Source: Clostridiales bacterium
GTDB lineage: Bacteria > Bacillota > Clostridia > Oscillospirales > Acutalibacteraceae
DNA length: 59,114 bases
Assembly: GCA_021200555.1 (NCBI GenBank)
Contig: JAJQGK010000065.1
Location: forward strand, 1-59,114
Direction of reading: 5' to 3'
Each line of letters begins with the position of its first letter. Position 1 is the first letter of the stretch. The notes under the pieces were generated by a model. That model was not told the origin of the DNA. It did not search any database and worked only from the letters and a program-made list of their open reading frames with translations. A program made the position numbers and the translations under genes. Shown here piece by piece: positions 41,054 to 50,640 of the stretch.

Positions 41054-41352
41054 TGTTAATTACGCCTCCTGTAAAATTTGGCGGGCTTCATGAATTTCAT
41101 AAACGCACCCGGGTGTTTCGGATTTTTCCGTTTTAAAAACCGGAAATTCCTATTTCCGGGTCGGCTGAAATATCACGTCCGACAGGCAATTTTGCGGTTA
41201 AGGCACAAAAAGACCCCTTGTCGGATAGTTTCGCCCGGTTTGAAATCGGACATACTCCGCAGAAGTTTCCTGCATCAAAGTGCAGCCACATCCTGCATCA
41301 TCGCATGGCTTGCGGGAAAAACGGACATAATTGTCCCCTCTTTTTCGCACGC
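41054..41352 (-). promoter_or_regulatory. S10 operon 5' leader (candidate clostridial S10-type r-protein leader)
   Basis: ~300 nt leader with hairpins (e.g. CCGGAAATAGGAATTTCCGG) between promoter TTGCAA-17-TATAAT (41359..41387) and rpsJ. Confidence 0.5.
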
Positions 41353-41358
41353 TAAAGT

Positions 41359-41387
41359 ATTATACATCATTGTTTTTTAAATTGCAA
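41359..41387 (-). promoter_or_regulatory. S10 operon promoter
   Basis: TTGCAA-17-TATAAT on the minus strand. Confidence 0.75.
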
Positions 41388-41761
41388 CAACTTTTTTAAT
41401 TTTTTTCATATAAACAAGGATTTTTTTCTTTTAAACAGTCAGCGGCTGTGCTTTAAAACGGCACGGCAGTGTTTAAACGGAAAATTAAGGCTGTCATCTA
41501 TAAGAATTTGCAATAATCTTGATCCGGTTGATACTATCAAAAATTCTCCGTTTATGTGGTTTTTCGTGCGGATTTTGACAAAAAGTCTGCAAATTATTAC
41601 ATTTTTCACACAAATCCAAAACTTTATGCTATGGTATAACCACAATACAGCTGTATTAAATACGAAATGAAGGTGATAAAGAAAAAAAATAAGCTATATT
41701 GCAGAAATGCAGCCTAATTATGGAGAATAACAAAAAAAACATTCAAAAGGAGAATAACATT

Positions 41762-43513
41762 ATGATTAAAAAGCAAATCAAACGCTCAATTGCAATTTTA
41801 TTGGCGGTAATAACAATTTTTTCAGCTTTCGGCATTACAAGCTTCGCTCACAACACCACGGCTTACAATAAAATAAATTCATCCTCCGTAAGCTATGCAA
41901 AGACCTATACCATTTCCACCTCCGGCAGAACAATACCTTATACATCCACATCTCTTTCCACAAGAGGAACAGTAACCTACGGAAAAAGCTCCGGTGCTTA
42001 CATCGACAATGCAGCTGACGAAATTTATGTTTACAGTGTAGGCAAAAATTCAAGCGGCACATACTACGCCAAGGTCACATATCCTTCGGGAAACAAGAGA
42101 TTGACGGCTTATATTGCGCTTTCCGCAATTTCCTCAGGAAACGGCTCGAATAAATCGGTTACGTCCACAGGTAAATTTTACTGTGCAAAGAGATACGGCA
42201 ATTCCACATCGAGCAGCTATTATGTAGCGAAAGGCGACACGGTATATCTTCTTGCAACAAACGGAAGCTGGTATCAAATTCTTTACCCAACAAGCGGAAG
42301 TGTGTGGAGAATAGCTTGGTGTAAGCAGACCGATTACAACAAATACTGCGGATCCTCCACAAAAACAACATACAACGACGTATTTGCATCATCTAAAGGC
42401 AAAGGCTATTCTCACACACAAGCGCTGGCATCGGAAAAGACATCCTTTACAAAAGGCGACTACATATATGTTTGGGGTATGCTTCATGACGGAAGCAAAA
42501 ATCTCTACGAAACATATTCTTCAGGCAAATGCAATATGACGCTTTCTGTTTACAAGCCTGACGGTTCATGTAAGTTTACTTACACATACAGCAACTGCTG
42601 CTGCAACTGGATCGGCGTTTCCTTGGATGTGGCAGGAACATGGAAAATCCAATCTAAGGTTACCGGCGCTCTTACAGGCACAAACACGAGAACAATCACG
42701 GTTACCAACGGTTCATCCGGCAGTTCCTCCTCTACATCGACAAAAACCTACACGGGATATGTAAACACATCCTCGGCGCCTCTGGTACTCAGAAAATCCG
42801 CATCTACAAGCTCATCCGCTATCACCAATATGCCTAAAGGCAGCTCTCTTACGGTTCTTGATAACAAGGCGCAGACAAACGGCTTTTACCATGTAACGTA
42901 TAACGGCAAAACGGGTTATGCGTCTGCAAGCTATATAAGCTTTACAAAGCCCACTACCGGCTCAACTTCCACATCATCCAAAATTACATTTTCTTATTCA
43001 AATTCAAAAACAGGCTACACAACCTCAAGCAGTTCAAAATTAGTTGTAAACGGCACAACCATTACCGTGGGTTCTACATTTTACACATACAACTCCAACG
43101 GCTCAGGCAGAACCACAGCGGCAACAAGCGGATATACATATGCTAAGGTAGGAAGTAAATATGTAAACATGAACGGATGGCAGTGCTGTGCTTATGCAAG
43201 ATATATTCAATATTTGCTGTACGGCTGTCAAGATTTCAGCAGTAATAAATTTACGAGCATAAGCGCTGCAAAAGGAGCAACAGCTACTGCATCTTCAATA
43301 AAGACTTGGGTAAATACAGCAGGTGTCGGTGCACACATTCGTTCATCCCGTCCCCATTCACTCATTGTAATCGGAATTGACAATAACGGTTTCTATTATA
43401 CAGATGCCAATGTTTCCGGAACCAATCAGATCAGAGTAGGATATTATACTTGGAGCGGTTTTGCATCAAGCAGTTTTAAAAATATTGAGTCTATTAAATA
43501 CTACAAGGGTTGA
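41762..43513 (+). CDS. Secreted cell-wall hydrolase-like protein with SH3-like repeats and a C-terminal CHAP/NlpC-P60-type domain
   Basis: RBS AAAAGGAG then MIKKQIKRSIAILLAVITIFSAFGITSFA; SH3-like APLVLRKSASTSSSAITNMPKGSSLTVLD; WQCCAYARY ... PHSLIVIGI ... FYYTDAN. Confidence 0.7.
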   Translation: MIKKQIKRSIAILLAVITIFSAFGITSFAHNTTAYNKINSSSVSYAKTYTISTSGRTIPYTSTSLSTRGTVTYGKSSGAYIDNAADEIYVYSVGKNSSGTYYAKVTYPSGNKRLTAYIALSAISSGNGSNKSVTSTGKFYCAKRYGNSTSSSYYVAKGDTVYLLATNGSWYQILYPTSGSVWRIAWCKQTDYNKYCGSSTKTTYNDVFASSKGKGYSHTQALASEKTSFTKGDYIYVWGMLHDGSKNLYETYSSGKCNMTLSVYKPDGSCKFTYTYSNCCCNWIGVSLDVAGTWKIQSKVTGALTGTNTRTITVTNGSSGSSSSTSTKTYTGYVNTSSAPLVLRKSASTSSSAITNMPKGSSLTVLDNKAQTNGFYHVTYNGKTGYASASYISFTKPTTGSTSTSSKITFSYSNSKTGYTTSSSSKLVVNGTTITVGSTFYTYNSNGSGRTTAATSGYTYAKVGSKYVNMNGWQCCAYARYIQYLLYGCQDFSSNKFTSISAAKGATATASSIKTWVNTAGVGAHIRSSRPHSLIVIGIDNNGFYYTDANVSGTNQIRVGYYTWSGFASSSFKNIESIKYYKG

Positions 43514-43569
43514 TACAGCACATATAATTCACCAAGTGAATGCATAGAAATAAAATAATCAATTCAACA

Positions 43570-43601
43570 AAAGCCGGGTACAGCAAAATGTACTCGGCTT
43601 T
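43570..43601 (+). terminator. Intrinsic terminator-like hairpin
   Basis: AAAGCCGGGTACA/TGTACTCGGCTTT 13-bp stem. Confidence 0.7.
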
Positions 43602-43670
43602 GCACATAATCAACTTTAATTAATAAGCAAAATGAAGTTGTATGTTTATTTAAACATCGGTTTGTCTTTT

Positions 43671-44918
43671 TTATTCCACATAAGCTCCGCAGGAGTGGCA
43701 GAACGAATCGCCGGACATAACGGGTTTACCGCAATTTGGACAAATCCGAGTTTCACTGCTTTCGGATTTCTCATCACCGGCATTATCCGTTTCATCCTTA
43801 GCCGAACCGTCAATTTCATCGGGAGTCGAATTCAATGAAACGCTGACGCCGCTTACATCGCCGGCATATTTTTCACCGGCTGTGATTTCGTTAAGCATAG
43901 ACTCTGTGGCTTTAAGTATATCCTCGCCTGTGGCGCTGTCGGGATCAAGATCGATTGTATTTTGAGAAGACGAAGGAGAGTCCGTATATTTTCTAATAAG
44001 GTCATCATCGTATGAAGCATCTGACGAATTGGAATTAATTCCTGAGAAGCTGCCGCCGGTAAGCTGTCCCAAAAGAGCAGCATTTTTAATTGCCGCCGCC
44101 GATTCCTCGCTGGTCATTGCGCCGCCGTTTGCGGATGTTCCTCCTGCCGATGAGGCAGAGCCCAAAAGCTCGGCAATACGTTCGGGAGTCATAATCTCAG
44201 GGATAACCGGAGTAGCGGAGGTGTTGTCCGTTCCGCCTACGAAAGTTGAAGCTGAACCGCTTTTTTCAACGGCAGGTCTGTTGTTCCGCTGGATTACAAG
44301 CGCTGCAACAAGAGCCGCAAGAATGACAAACAATACTGCCGCTGCAATCAACGCAACCGTCTGCCAAGGAACGGATGAGTCCTCGTCATCGTTATTTATT
44401 GTTAATGCGGAACCTATTGTATAAGCCTCGGTTGGTGTTTGAACTATAACCGCCGCCGTATCCTCTTCAAACAAATCAGTAAGAGATGCGGAAAAAGGCA
44501 AAGACGAATCCTCTTCCTCTTCGGCTGCGGTAGTTGTGACCGTTGTAAGTTCGGTTGCGGTTTGAGTTGTATAAGTATATTGATAATTTGAACTGCTGTA
44601 GGTTGTGGCTTCGGTTGTGGTAACAGTACCCGTTCCCGAATTGTTTACCGGGTCGGCAACCGTAGTGTTGTCGTCCGACGCCGCCGTAGTTGTCGTATTG
44701 TCTCCTGACGGTTCCGTAGTGGTGGTATTATCATCGTTGGCAGCAGTTGTGGTGCTGTCGGGATATAACAGAGAATACAGCCAATCCGTCAGTGGTGAAC
44801 TTCCGATAGCCGCTGTGCTGACATTACTCATTGCGGCAACCGTAACATGTACACTGCACACACAGCCGACAGCCATTGCAACGACCAATAATTTTTTAAG
44901 GTATTTTTTCATGGACAT
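43671..44918 (-). CDS. Signal-peptide protein with Thr-rich ectodomain, single TM helix and cytoplasmic tail ending in a zinc ribbon
   Basis: N-terminal signal; TTTTEPSGDNTTTTAASDD; TM VALIAAAVLFVILAALVAALVI; C-terminal CPNCGKPVMSGDSFCHSCG. Confidence 0.75.
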   Translation of the reverse strand: MSMKKYLKKLLVVAMAVGCVCSVHVTVAAMSNVSTAAIGSSPLTDWLYSLLYPDSTTTAANDDNTTTTEPSGDNTTTTAASDDNTTVADPVNNSGTGTVTTTEATTYSSSNYQYTYTTQTATELTTVTTTAAEEEEDSSLPFSASLTDLFEEDTAAVIVQTPTEAYTIGSALTINNDDEDSSVPWQTVALIAAAVLFVILAALVAALVIQRNNRPAVEKSGSASTFVGGTDNTSATPVIPEIMTPERIAELLGSASSAGGTSANGGAMTSEESAAAIKNAALLGQLTGGSFSGINSNSSDASYDDDLIRKYTDSPSSSQNTIDLDPDSATGEDILKATESMLNEITAGEKYAGDVSGVSVSLNSTPDEIDGSAKDETDNAGDEKSESSETRICPNCGKPVMSGDSFCHSCGAYVE

Positions 44919-44992
44919 TCTCCTTAATACGGTTATTCCACACCTGTCAAATCACATCTACACTAAGACAATTATTAAGCTACTTAACTTTT

Positions 44993-45790
44993 TTAAAAGC
45001 TGCTCGCTATTCCTGCCGCATATCTTAATATACTGCGGGCATCCTTCGCCGTAACGTTTCCGTCGCCGTTTACATCGGCTGCATAAAATTCAAGTTCGCT
45101 GAGCTCCGTAAGCTGAGCGCCCGCACGCAGCGCAAGCCTCGCATCCGCAGCGGTTACCTTGCCGTCTCCGTTTGCATCGCCTGTCATATAGCTGTCCGCC
45201 GTTTCCGTATTGCTTTGCGTGTTCTCATCGGACTCCTGCGTTGTATACTCAATCTGCTCCGTTTGCTCCGACTGCTCCGTTTGCTTTTCCGACTCGGTCT
45301 GAGCGGCTGCGGTTGAAGAAGGAACAAATTGATATTTGGTTGTTGTTTCGCCTGTGCTTCCTGCGGAATTTAATGCCATTCCCGAAATATAAGACAACAG
45401 CTCATCCGCCGAAAGGCTTTCCACTGACTCCGGAACGGTATAAGCCTCTCCGAATGTTTCCGCAATCCAATCCTCAAAACTGCCGCCCTGTTGAATGTAA
45501 TTAATGAGGTCGATTATCTCCATAACGCTCATATTCAGTCCGGAAATAAAGCTTTGCAAATCCCCTTCCGCATTTTCATAATAAACCGTGGTTTCGGTGG
45601 TTTCCGCAGCGGATGTGGGAATTAACCCGCTTATATCAAAGCCCCAATCGGAGCCTGCCGACACAACCACATTCAAAAGGCTTTCGCCCTCTTCTGAAAG
45701 CGCCGATACGCTTGAAGCTCCTATGGTGCAGGCTACAGCCAAAATTGTTATAGCCGCAATTACGGTTTTCAATCCGATGTTATTCTTCAT
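44993..45790 (-). CDS. Secreted protein with C-terminal type I dockerin
   Basis: DANGDGKVTAADARLALRAGAQLTELSELEFYAADVNGDGNVTAKDARSILRYAAG; N-terminal signal peptide. Confidence 0.88.
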   Translation of the reverse strand: MKNNIGLKTVIAAITILAVACTIGASSVSALSEEGESLLNVVVSAGSDWGFDISGLIPTSAAETTETTVYYENAEGDLQSFISGLNMSVMEIIDLINYIQQGGSFEDWIAETFGEAYTVPESVESLSADELLSYISGMALNSAGSTGETTTKYQFVPSSTAAAQTESEKQTEQSEQTEQIEYTTQESDENTQSNTETADSYMTGDANGDGKVTAADARLALRAGAQLTELSELEFYAADVNGDGNVTAKDARSILRYAAGIASSF

Positions 45791-46689
45791 TAAATATCAT
45801 CCCAATAATTGATATTGCTGTAATCGATATTGCCATATTCATCATTACTGCTGTCAACACTGCTGTCAACGCCGTCATAGGAACCGTCTTCCTCATCAGC
45901 GGCGGGTTCAGCATTCTCCTCCGAAGAGCCGTCGTTCCAATAAGTAATATTGTCAAATCCACCGCTGTCTCCGTCATCCTCGAAGAATTGAGCAAGCGTT
46001 TTGGGCTTGTCCACGGAAGGAATGGTAGACTTGTCCATAACGGCTGAATTAAACTCGCTTCTCCTCGTCATTACGACAAGCACTATTACAATCACAAGCA
46101 CAAGCAAAACGACTGCCGCTATAAATACAACGAGAGTAAGGGTACTCCCCGAAATGCCGGAGGAGTCATCGGAGGTATTGTTGACGACAATTATAGAGTT
46201 GACCTCTGCGGAGTTGTTGTTTTCCTGAGCCGCTGCGGTGGTGCTTTCGGCCTGCTGCGTCGTTGCGGCTTCAGTGGATGCGGCGGTAGTCACCGAAGAC
46301 GAATAAGCCTGTCCGCCGGAGGACTGCATTGTGGTAAGCTCGCTTGTTGTGGTTTCCGCTGCTGCGGTCGTACCGCTGCCGTAGCTCTGGATGCCTGAAG
46401 AAAAACCCGACAAAAGCGAATCCAATCCGTCGCTTATTGAATCTGCAAACTGATCGATATAGCTGTCAACGGCATCGCTGTCAACAAGATCTCCTATGGC
46501 ATCCCTCAGCGTGGTGGTTGTTTCAGCTTGAGTGGTAGTTGTTTGATCCGTAGGGTCATATTTGTCCTCTCCGTCTTCCACAACATAGACATCGTCCGCA
46601 AACGCAACCACGGGAAGGGACAAACATATGAAAACAGATACAAATATACATAACAATCTTTTCATTGTGCTAAACACTCTCCTCCCCAT
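45790..46689 (-). CDS. Signal-peptide protein with Thr/Ala-rich ectodomain, TM helix and acidic cytoplasmic tail
   Basis: MKRLLCIFVSVFICLSLPVVAFA; TM LTLVVFIAAVVLLVLVIVIVLVVM; tail with NITYWND and NINYWDD; stop/start overlap (TAATG) with the dockerin gene. Confidence 0.75.
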   Translation of the reverse strand: MGRRVFSTMKRLLCIFVSVFICLSLPVVAFADDVYVVEDGEDKYDPTDQTTTTQAETTTTLRDAIGDLVDSDAVDSYIDQFADSISDGLDSLLSGFSSGIQSYGSGTTAAAETTTSELTTMQSSGGQAYSSSVTTAASTEAATTQQAESTTAAAQENNNSAEVNSIIVVNNTSDDSSGISGSTLTLVVFIAAVVLLVLVIVIVLVVMTRRSEFNSAVMDKSTIPSVDKPKTLAQFFEDDGDSGGFDNITYWNDGSSEENAEPAADEEDGSYDGVDSSVDSSNDEYGNIDYSNINYWDDI

Positions 46690-46717
46690 TGGCAGTCAGC
46701 GACAATGCTTTTACTTT

Positions 46718-46816
46718 AAGTAAGCACCGATTAAATCACGCCTAATTCCGAGTGTGCGGTTTTTTAGCGGAAATCCTCCGCACATCCGATACGCTTGATT
46801 TAATCAATATTAACTT
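46718..46816. repeat. MITE-like palindromic element, copy 2
   Basis: AAGTAAGCACCGATTAAATCACGCCT ... GATTTAATCAATATTAACTT; matches the reverse complement of copy 1 at both ends. Confidence 0.75.
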
Positions 46817-47045
46817 TATCTGAAAAACTTTCTCCCACTTTAAAAACTATCAATTTATTATACTACATAAAATACGCTTTTTAATTCTTATTAAGAATAA
46901 TAAAAAAGTAATTTCAATATCAATCCGCACTTCCGTTGCCGGAGACTTTTACAGATTACTTTATAAAGCCATAAATGAGCATAAAGACAGAGATACTTTT
47001 TTGTTTGTACTCTGTCCGCCGCCTCATATTTAAACTAATCTTGGT

Positions 47046-47843
47046 TTAATCTTCCGTATTATTTTGACCGTCTTCTGCTGCAGTCTCTGTTTCAGCCTCT
47101 GTATCGCTCTCCGCTGACTGCGTATTTTCAGATTTATCCTCTGTATCCGCTTCTCCGTTTTCCTCATCCTCATCGTTATCCATACGGTTGCTTCTGATAA
47201 CGAGAACAACAACTGCTGCGATTGCCGCTGCGGCAACAATTCCGATTATAACATACACATACCATTTTGTACCGCCGTCGTCATCGCTGCTGCTGTCGCT
47301 GCTGTCCGTGTCGTAACGAACGACAATATCCTCTTCCGCCTGAGCGTTATCTTCATTGCCCTGCCCGTCAAGCTGATCCGCAATATCTCCGTCTTCTATG
47401 TCAAAAGCTCCCGCCTGGAGATAAAAATCGTCTATATCATAATCATCGGCTGCGGGTGTAAATGTATAAGTTGCCAATAAAAGATTGCCTTCATCGTCAC
47501 AGTCCGATTCTACACACTCCTCCGCAAACATAAAGGCACAGGACAAAAGAGTTTCATCGGTCTGAGTTTGACCTGCAACGACAATTGCGCTGCTTCCCGT
47601 AGCTTCCTCAACACTCTTATACTCGAACATATCCGGATCGTAAGTAAGGAAAAGCGATCCGCTTTGAACACCTACGGCATTTTTAATGTAAACGGTTACG
47701 GTAACCGTGTCGGTGTCGGCATCATACGCCGAATCATACGCTATGGCGTAATCATATGCAAAGGCCGTAACCATTCCGCAAACCATTAAAACCACCGTCA
47801 TAAACAGCGCACATATTTTTCTTTTCATTTGTAAAACCTCCAT
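47046..47843 (-). CDS. Membrane-anchored cohesin-like protein
   Basis: Signal peptide; DADTDTVTVTVYIKNAVGVQSGSLFLTYDPDMFEYKSVEEATGSSAIVVAG...GNLLLATYTFTP (cohesin-like beta pattern); TM WYVYVIIGIVAAAAIAAVVVLVI; acidic tail. Confidence 0.65.
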   Translation of the reverse strand: MEVLQMKRKICALFMTVVLMVCGMVTAFAYDYAIAYDSAYDADTDTVTVTVYIKNAVGVQSGSLFLTYDPDMFEYKSVEEATGSSAIVVAGQTQTDETLLSCAFMFAEECVESDCDDEGNLLLATYTFTPAADDYDIDDFYLQAGAFDIEDGDIADQLDGQGNEDNAQAEEDIVVRYDTDSSDSSSDDDGGTKWYVYVIIGIVAAAAIAAVVVLVIRSNRMDNDEDEENGEADTEDKSENTQSAESDTEAETETAAEDGQNNTED

Positions 47844-48004
47844 TGAGTTTGGTAGACATCTGCCGATTAAATCAACAGAAATATCGGGGGTTTCTCCCTA
47901 ATCATAATACCCCATATATAAATTACAATATCGTGACAAAAAAGTCAACAGTTAAATTTATCATCGGTTTGCCGTTTTTAATACACAAATCGGCTGTTGT
48001 GCTG

Positions 48005-49171
48005 TCAAACATAAGGTCTGTCAATATTTATAACCGCAAAATAATTTTCTTTTTCATTTTTTATCTGCCGGGAAATTGTATTTTTGAGTTCATCGTCCGA
48101 CAGCTTCACGGTGTAGGGAACCACAATATCAAAAATCAAATTCGTATGAGTCTTGCCCGGAACTATTCTGAAATCGTGGATTGTAATGCTCTCGTCCGTC
48201 TGTTTTACAGCTCTTTCGGCTGTTTCCTTTGCGGCGGTCACATTTTCATTATCAGTCTCTATTGGGTCCATATGTATTACCGCAATACAGCCCAGCTCCT
48301 TTGACAGACGGTGTTCGGCGTTGTCTATCACATCATGAAGCTCAAAGATATCGTTTTTGCCGTCAACCTCAGCGTGAAGAGAAACCATAACCCGTCCCGG
48401 ACCGTAATCGTGAACCACAAGATCGTGAATGCCGATAATCTTGTCATAGGACATAACAATTTCTTCCACACTATCCACAAATTCTTTTTCCGGCGGAGAG
48501 CCCAAAAGAGGACTTACCGTATCTCTTGCGGAAACAATTCCCGCATAAATAATAAACAGGGACACGAGTATTCCGCAATATCCGTCTGCGTGGAAATCGG
48601 TAAAATATGCGATTACCGTTGAAACAAGAACGACAAAGGTTGCCGCAACATCACCCAAGCAGTCGATAGCCGTTGCCTTCATACCGGATGAATTGATTTT
48701 CTTGCCTATTTGCCGATTATAGTAAAACATATAACCCTTAACCAGAATTGAAAAAATCAAAATAACAAAGGAAATTACGCTTGTATCTATATCGGAAGGA
48801 TTTTTTATTTCATCAACGGAGGCGAGAAAAAGCTGTACGCCGACCACCACAATAATAACCGAAACGGCAAGGCCGGAAAGGTATTCCACTCTGCCGTGGC
48901 CGAAGGGATGGTTGGGATCCGGCTTTTTACCTGCCAATTTAAGTCCGACAAGAGTTATAACGGATGAGCCTGCATCCGAAAGATTGTTAAAGGCGTCTGC
49001 CGTAATGGCAATGGAACCGCTTAAAACTCCGGCAAAGTACTTTAAAGCGAAAAGAACGGCGTTCAAAACTATTCCCACAACGCAGCAAAGAGTGCCGTAG
49101 GATTGCAAAAGCTGATTTTTTGTCAGACCGTCGCTGTTCTTTATGAAAATTTTACTTAAAACCGTTATCAT
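48005..49171 (-). CDS. Cation diffusion facilitator family transporter
   Basis: SIAITADAFNNLSDAGSSVITLVGLKLAGKKPDPNHPFGHGRVEYL. Confidence 0.93.
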   Translation of the reverse strand: MITVLSKIFIKNSDGLTKNQLLQSYGTLCCVVGIVLNAVLFALKYFAGVLSGSIAITADAFNNLSDAGSSVITLVGLKLAGKKPDPNHPFGHGRVEYLSGLAVSVIIVVVGVQLFLASVDEIKNPSDIDTSVISFVILIFSILVKGYMFYYNRQIGKKINSSGMKATAIDCLGDVAATFVVLVSTVIAYFTDFHADGYCGILVSLFIIYAGIVSARDTVSPLLGSPPEKEFVDSVEEIVMSYDKIIGIHDLVVHDYGPGRVMVSLHAEVDGKNDIFELHDVIDNAEHRLSKELGCIAVIHMDPIETDNENVTAAKETAERAVKQTDESITIHDFRIVPGKTHTNLIFDIVVPYTVKLSDDELKNTISRQIKNEKENYFAVINIDRPYV

Positions 49172-50640
49172 CGCTTTTTATCCTTTTTATTATCGGCTTT
49201 ATTATCGGCGGCTGCTTTCCCCTCATCGTAAATTCTGCGGAGTGTAAAGAGATTTCTCGGATACTTGCTTTCGTCTGTTTCTATTTCTCCTCGAATTGCC
49301 TCCTCCGTAACGGACAGCAGCAAATCAAACACGGAGTATCTTTTTCTTGTGAAAAAGTCGTCTGATATTTCAACGGGACTTACCGTTTCATATCCCTCGG
49401 CGGCAAGCTTTATTTCAAAGCAGTGTCTTATAAGCTTTCTCTTTTTCGGCACAAGCTCCGCAAAGGGGGAAAATGTCTTGACTTTCTTGTTAAAGGAATT
49501 GACAAAATCGTAAAAATCCAATTCTCTTACGCCGTCTTTATTTTCGGAAAATTTGCGGACGAACTCAATGACGGCTTTTTCATGGGAGCAAAGCTTTCTT
49601 TTTACGGCGTCATTCTCAGATACAAGCTCGGCGTTAAAGCCATCCTTACCGGCTGTTATATACCCTCTTGAAATAAGCTCAAGAGCTGTAACGATAAACA
49701 TATCCGCCTTATTCAGAGTGTTTTTTAAGGTTGTTTTCATAATTTCGGCAGGGCTTATCTCGTAAAGCGCCGAGGACATTGTCTCATAGGACGACTCCTC
49801 TCTCGCTTTTTTTCTGCATCTGCGTTCCCAGCGTTTTCTGAAAATCTTTTTGTAATTTACAAAGTAAACAACGGCGGCGACAATAATGACAAATCCCGCC
49901 GCACCGCTTATTCCGGACGCTGTTTTTGCGGCGGTATAATCATCGACAATGTGAATTAGCGAGTCGGAGTCGAATATTTCCGACGGCATAGACAAGCCTA
50001 TTTTTATTCCGCCCATAGAGGTTACGCTTTTAAACACAACTCCGCTCTTTGATTTTTCGCCTGCAAGAGATCCGGACTCAATAATTGTAAAATCTTCGGG
50101 AAAGCACTCCTCCGGAACTGTTACGGAAATTGTAACGTTTCGGCAAAACAGTTCGCTGTCCTCATTGACAACATTGCAATAAAAATAAGCTCTGCCGTTA
50201 TATATTTTAACTGCTCCGGATTGAATATATCTCAGTGAGAACTCGTGAGTTTCGCTCTGTCCCTCCATATTCCAAAAAACAGAGTAAACATTATCCTCAT
50301 ATGAGTAGGAATATGTGCCGTCTGCGCCGTTTGACTCCTCCTCGGAGCAATTGTAGCCGTCGGCGGAAACGGACATATCGCTTATCCCTATTATATATTC
50401 AAAGTCGCTGTCCGATATAACTATGTTGCGGCTAAATCCTTCCGAACCGTCTTCGCCGTATGCAACCGTCCAATTTTCCGTAATAACCGCGCTGCCGTCA
50501 GACATAAGCTCGGCGGTATACTCAACGGACTCAACGCTGTAATCCTGATTTTCGGATGCGTCAACGGCTGCTGCCGGCAAAAAGCAAACCGACAACAGCA
50601 TTATAATCGCCGCTGCAAAAAAACTTACGGCTTTTTTCAT
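49168..50640 (-). CDS. DUF2207-like membrane protein
   Basis: Signal peptide, YSVESVEYTAELMSDGSAVITENWTVAY, TM and large cytoplasmic region. Confidence 0.8.
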   Translation of the reverse strand: MKKAVSFFAAAIIMLLSVCFLPAAAVDASENQDYSVESVEYTAELMSDGSAVITENWTVAYGEDGSEGFSRNIVISDSDFEYIIGISDMSVSADGYNCSEEESNGADGTYSYSYEDNVYSVFWNMEGQSETHEFSLRYIQSGAVKIYNGRAYFYCNVVNEDSELFCRNVTISVTVPEECFPEDFTIIESGSLAGEKSKSGVVFKSVTSMGGIKIGLSMPSEIFDSDSLIHIVDDYTAAKTASGISGAAGFVIIVAAVVYFVNYKKIFRKRWERRCRKKAREESSYETMSSALYEISPAEIMKTTLKNTLNKADMFIVTALELISRGYITAGKDGFNAELVSENDAVKRKLCSHEKAVIEFVRKFSENKDGVRELDFYDFVNSFNKKVKTFSPFAELVPKKRKLIRHCFEIKLAAEGYETVSPVEISDDFFTRKRYSVFDLLLSVTEEAIRGEIETDESKYPRNLFTLRRIYDEGKAAADNKADNKKDKKR

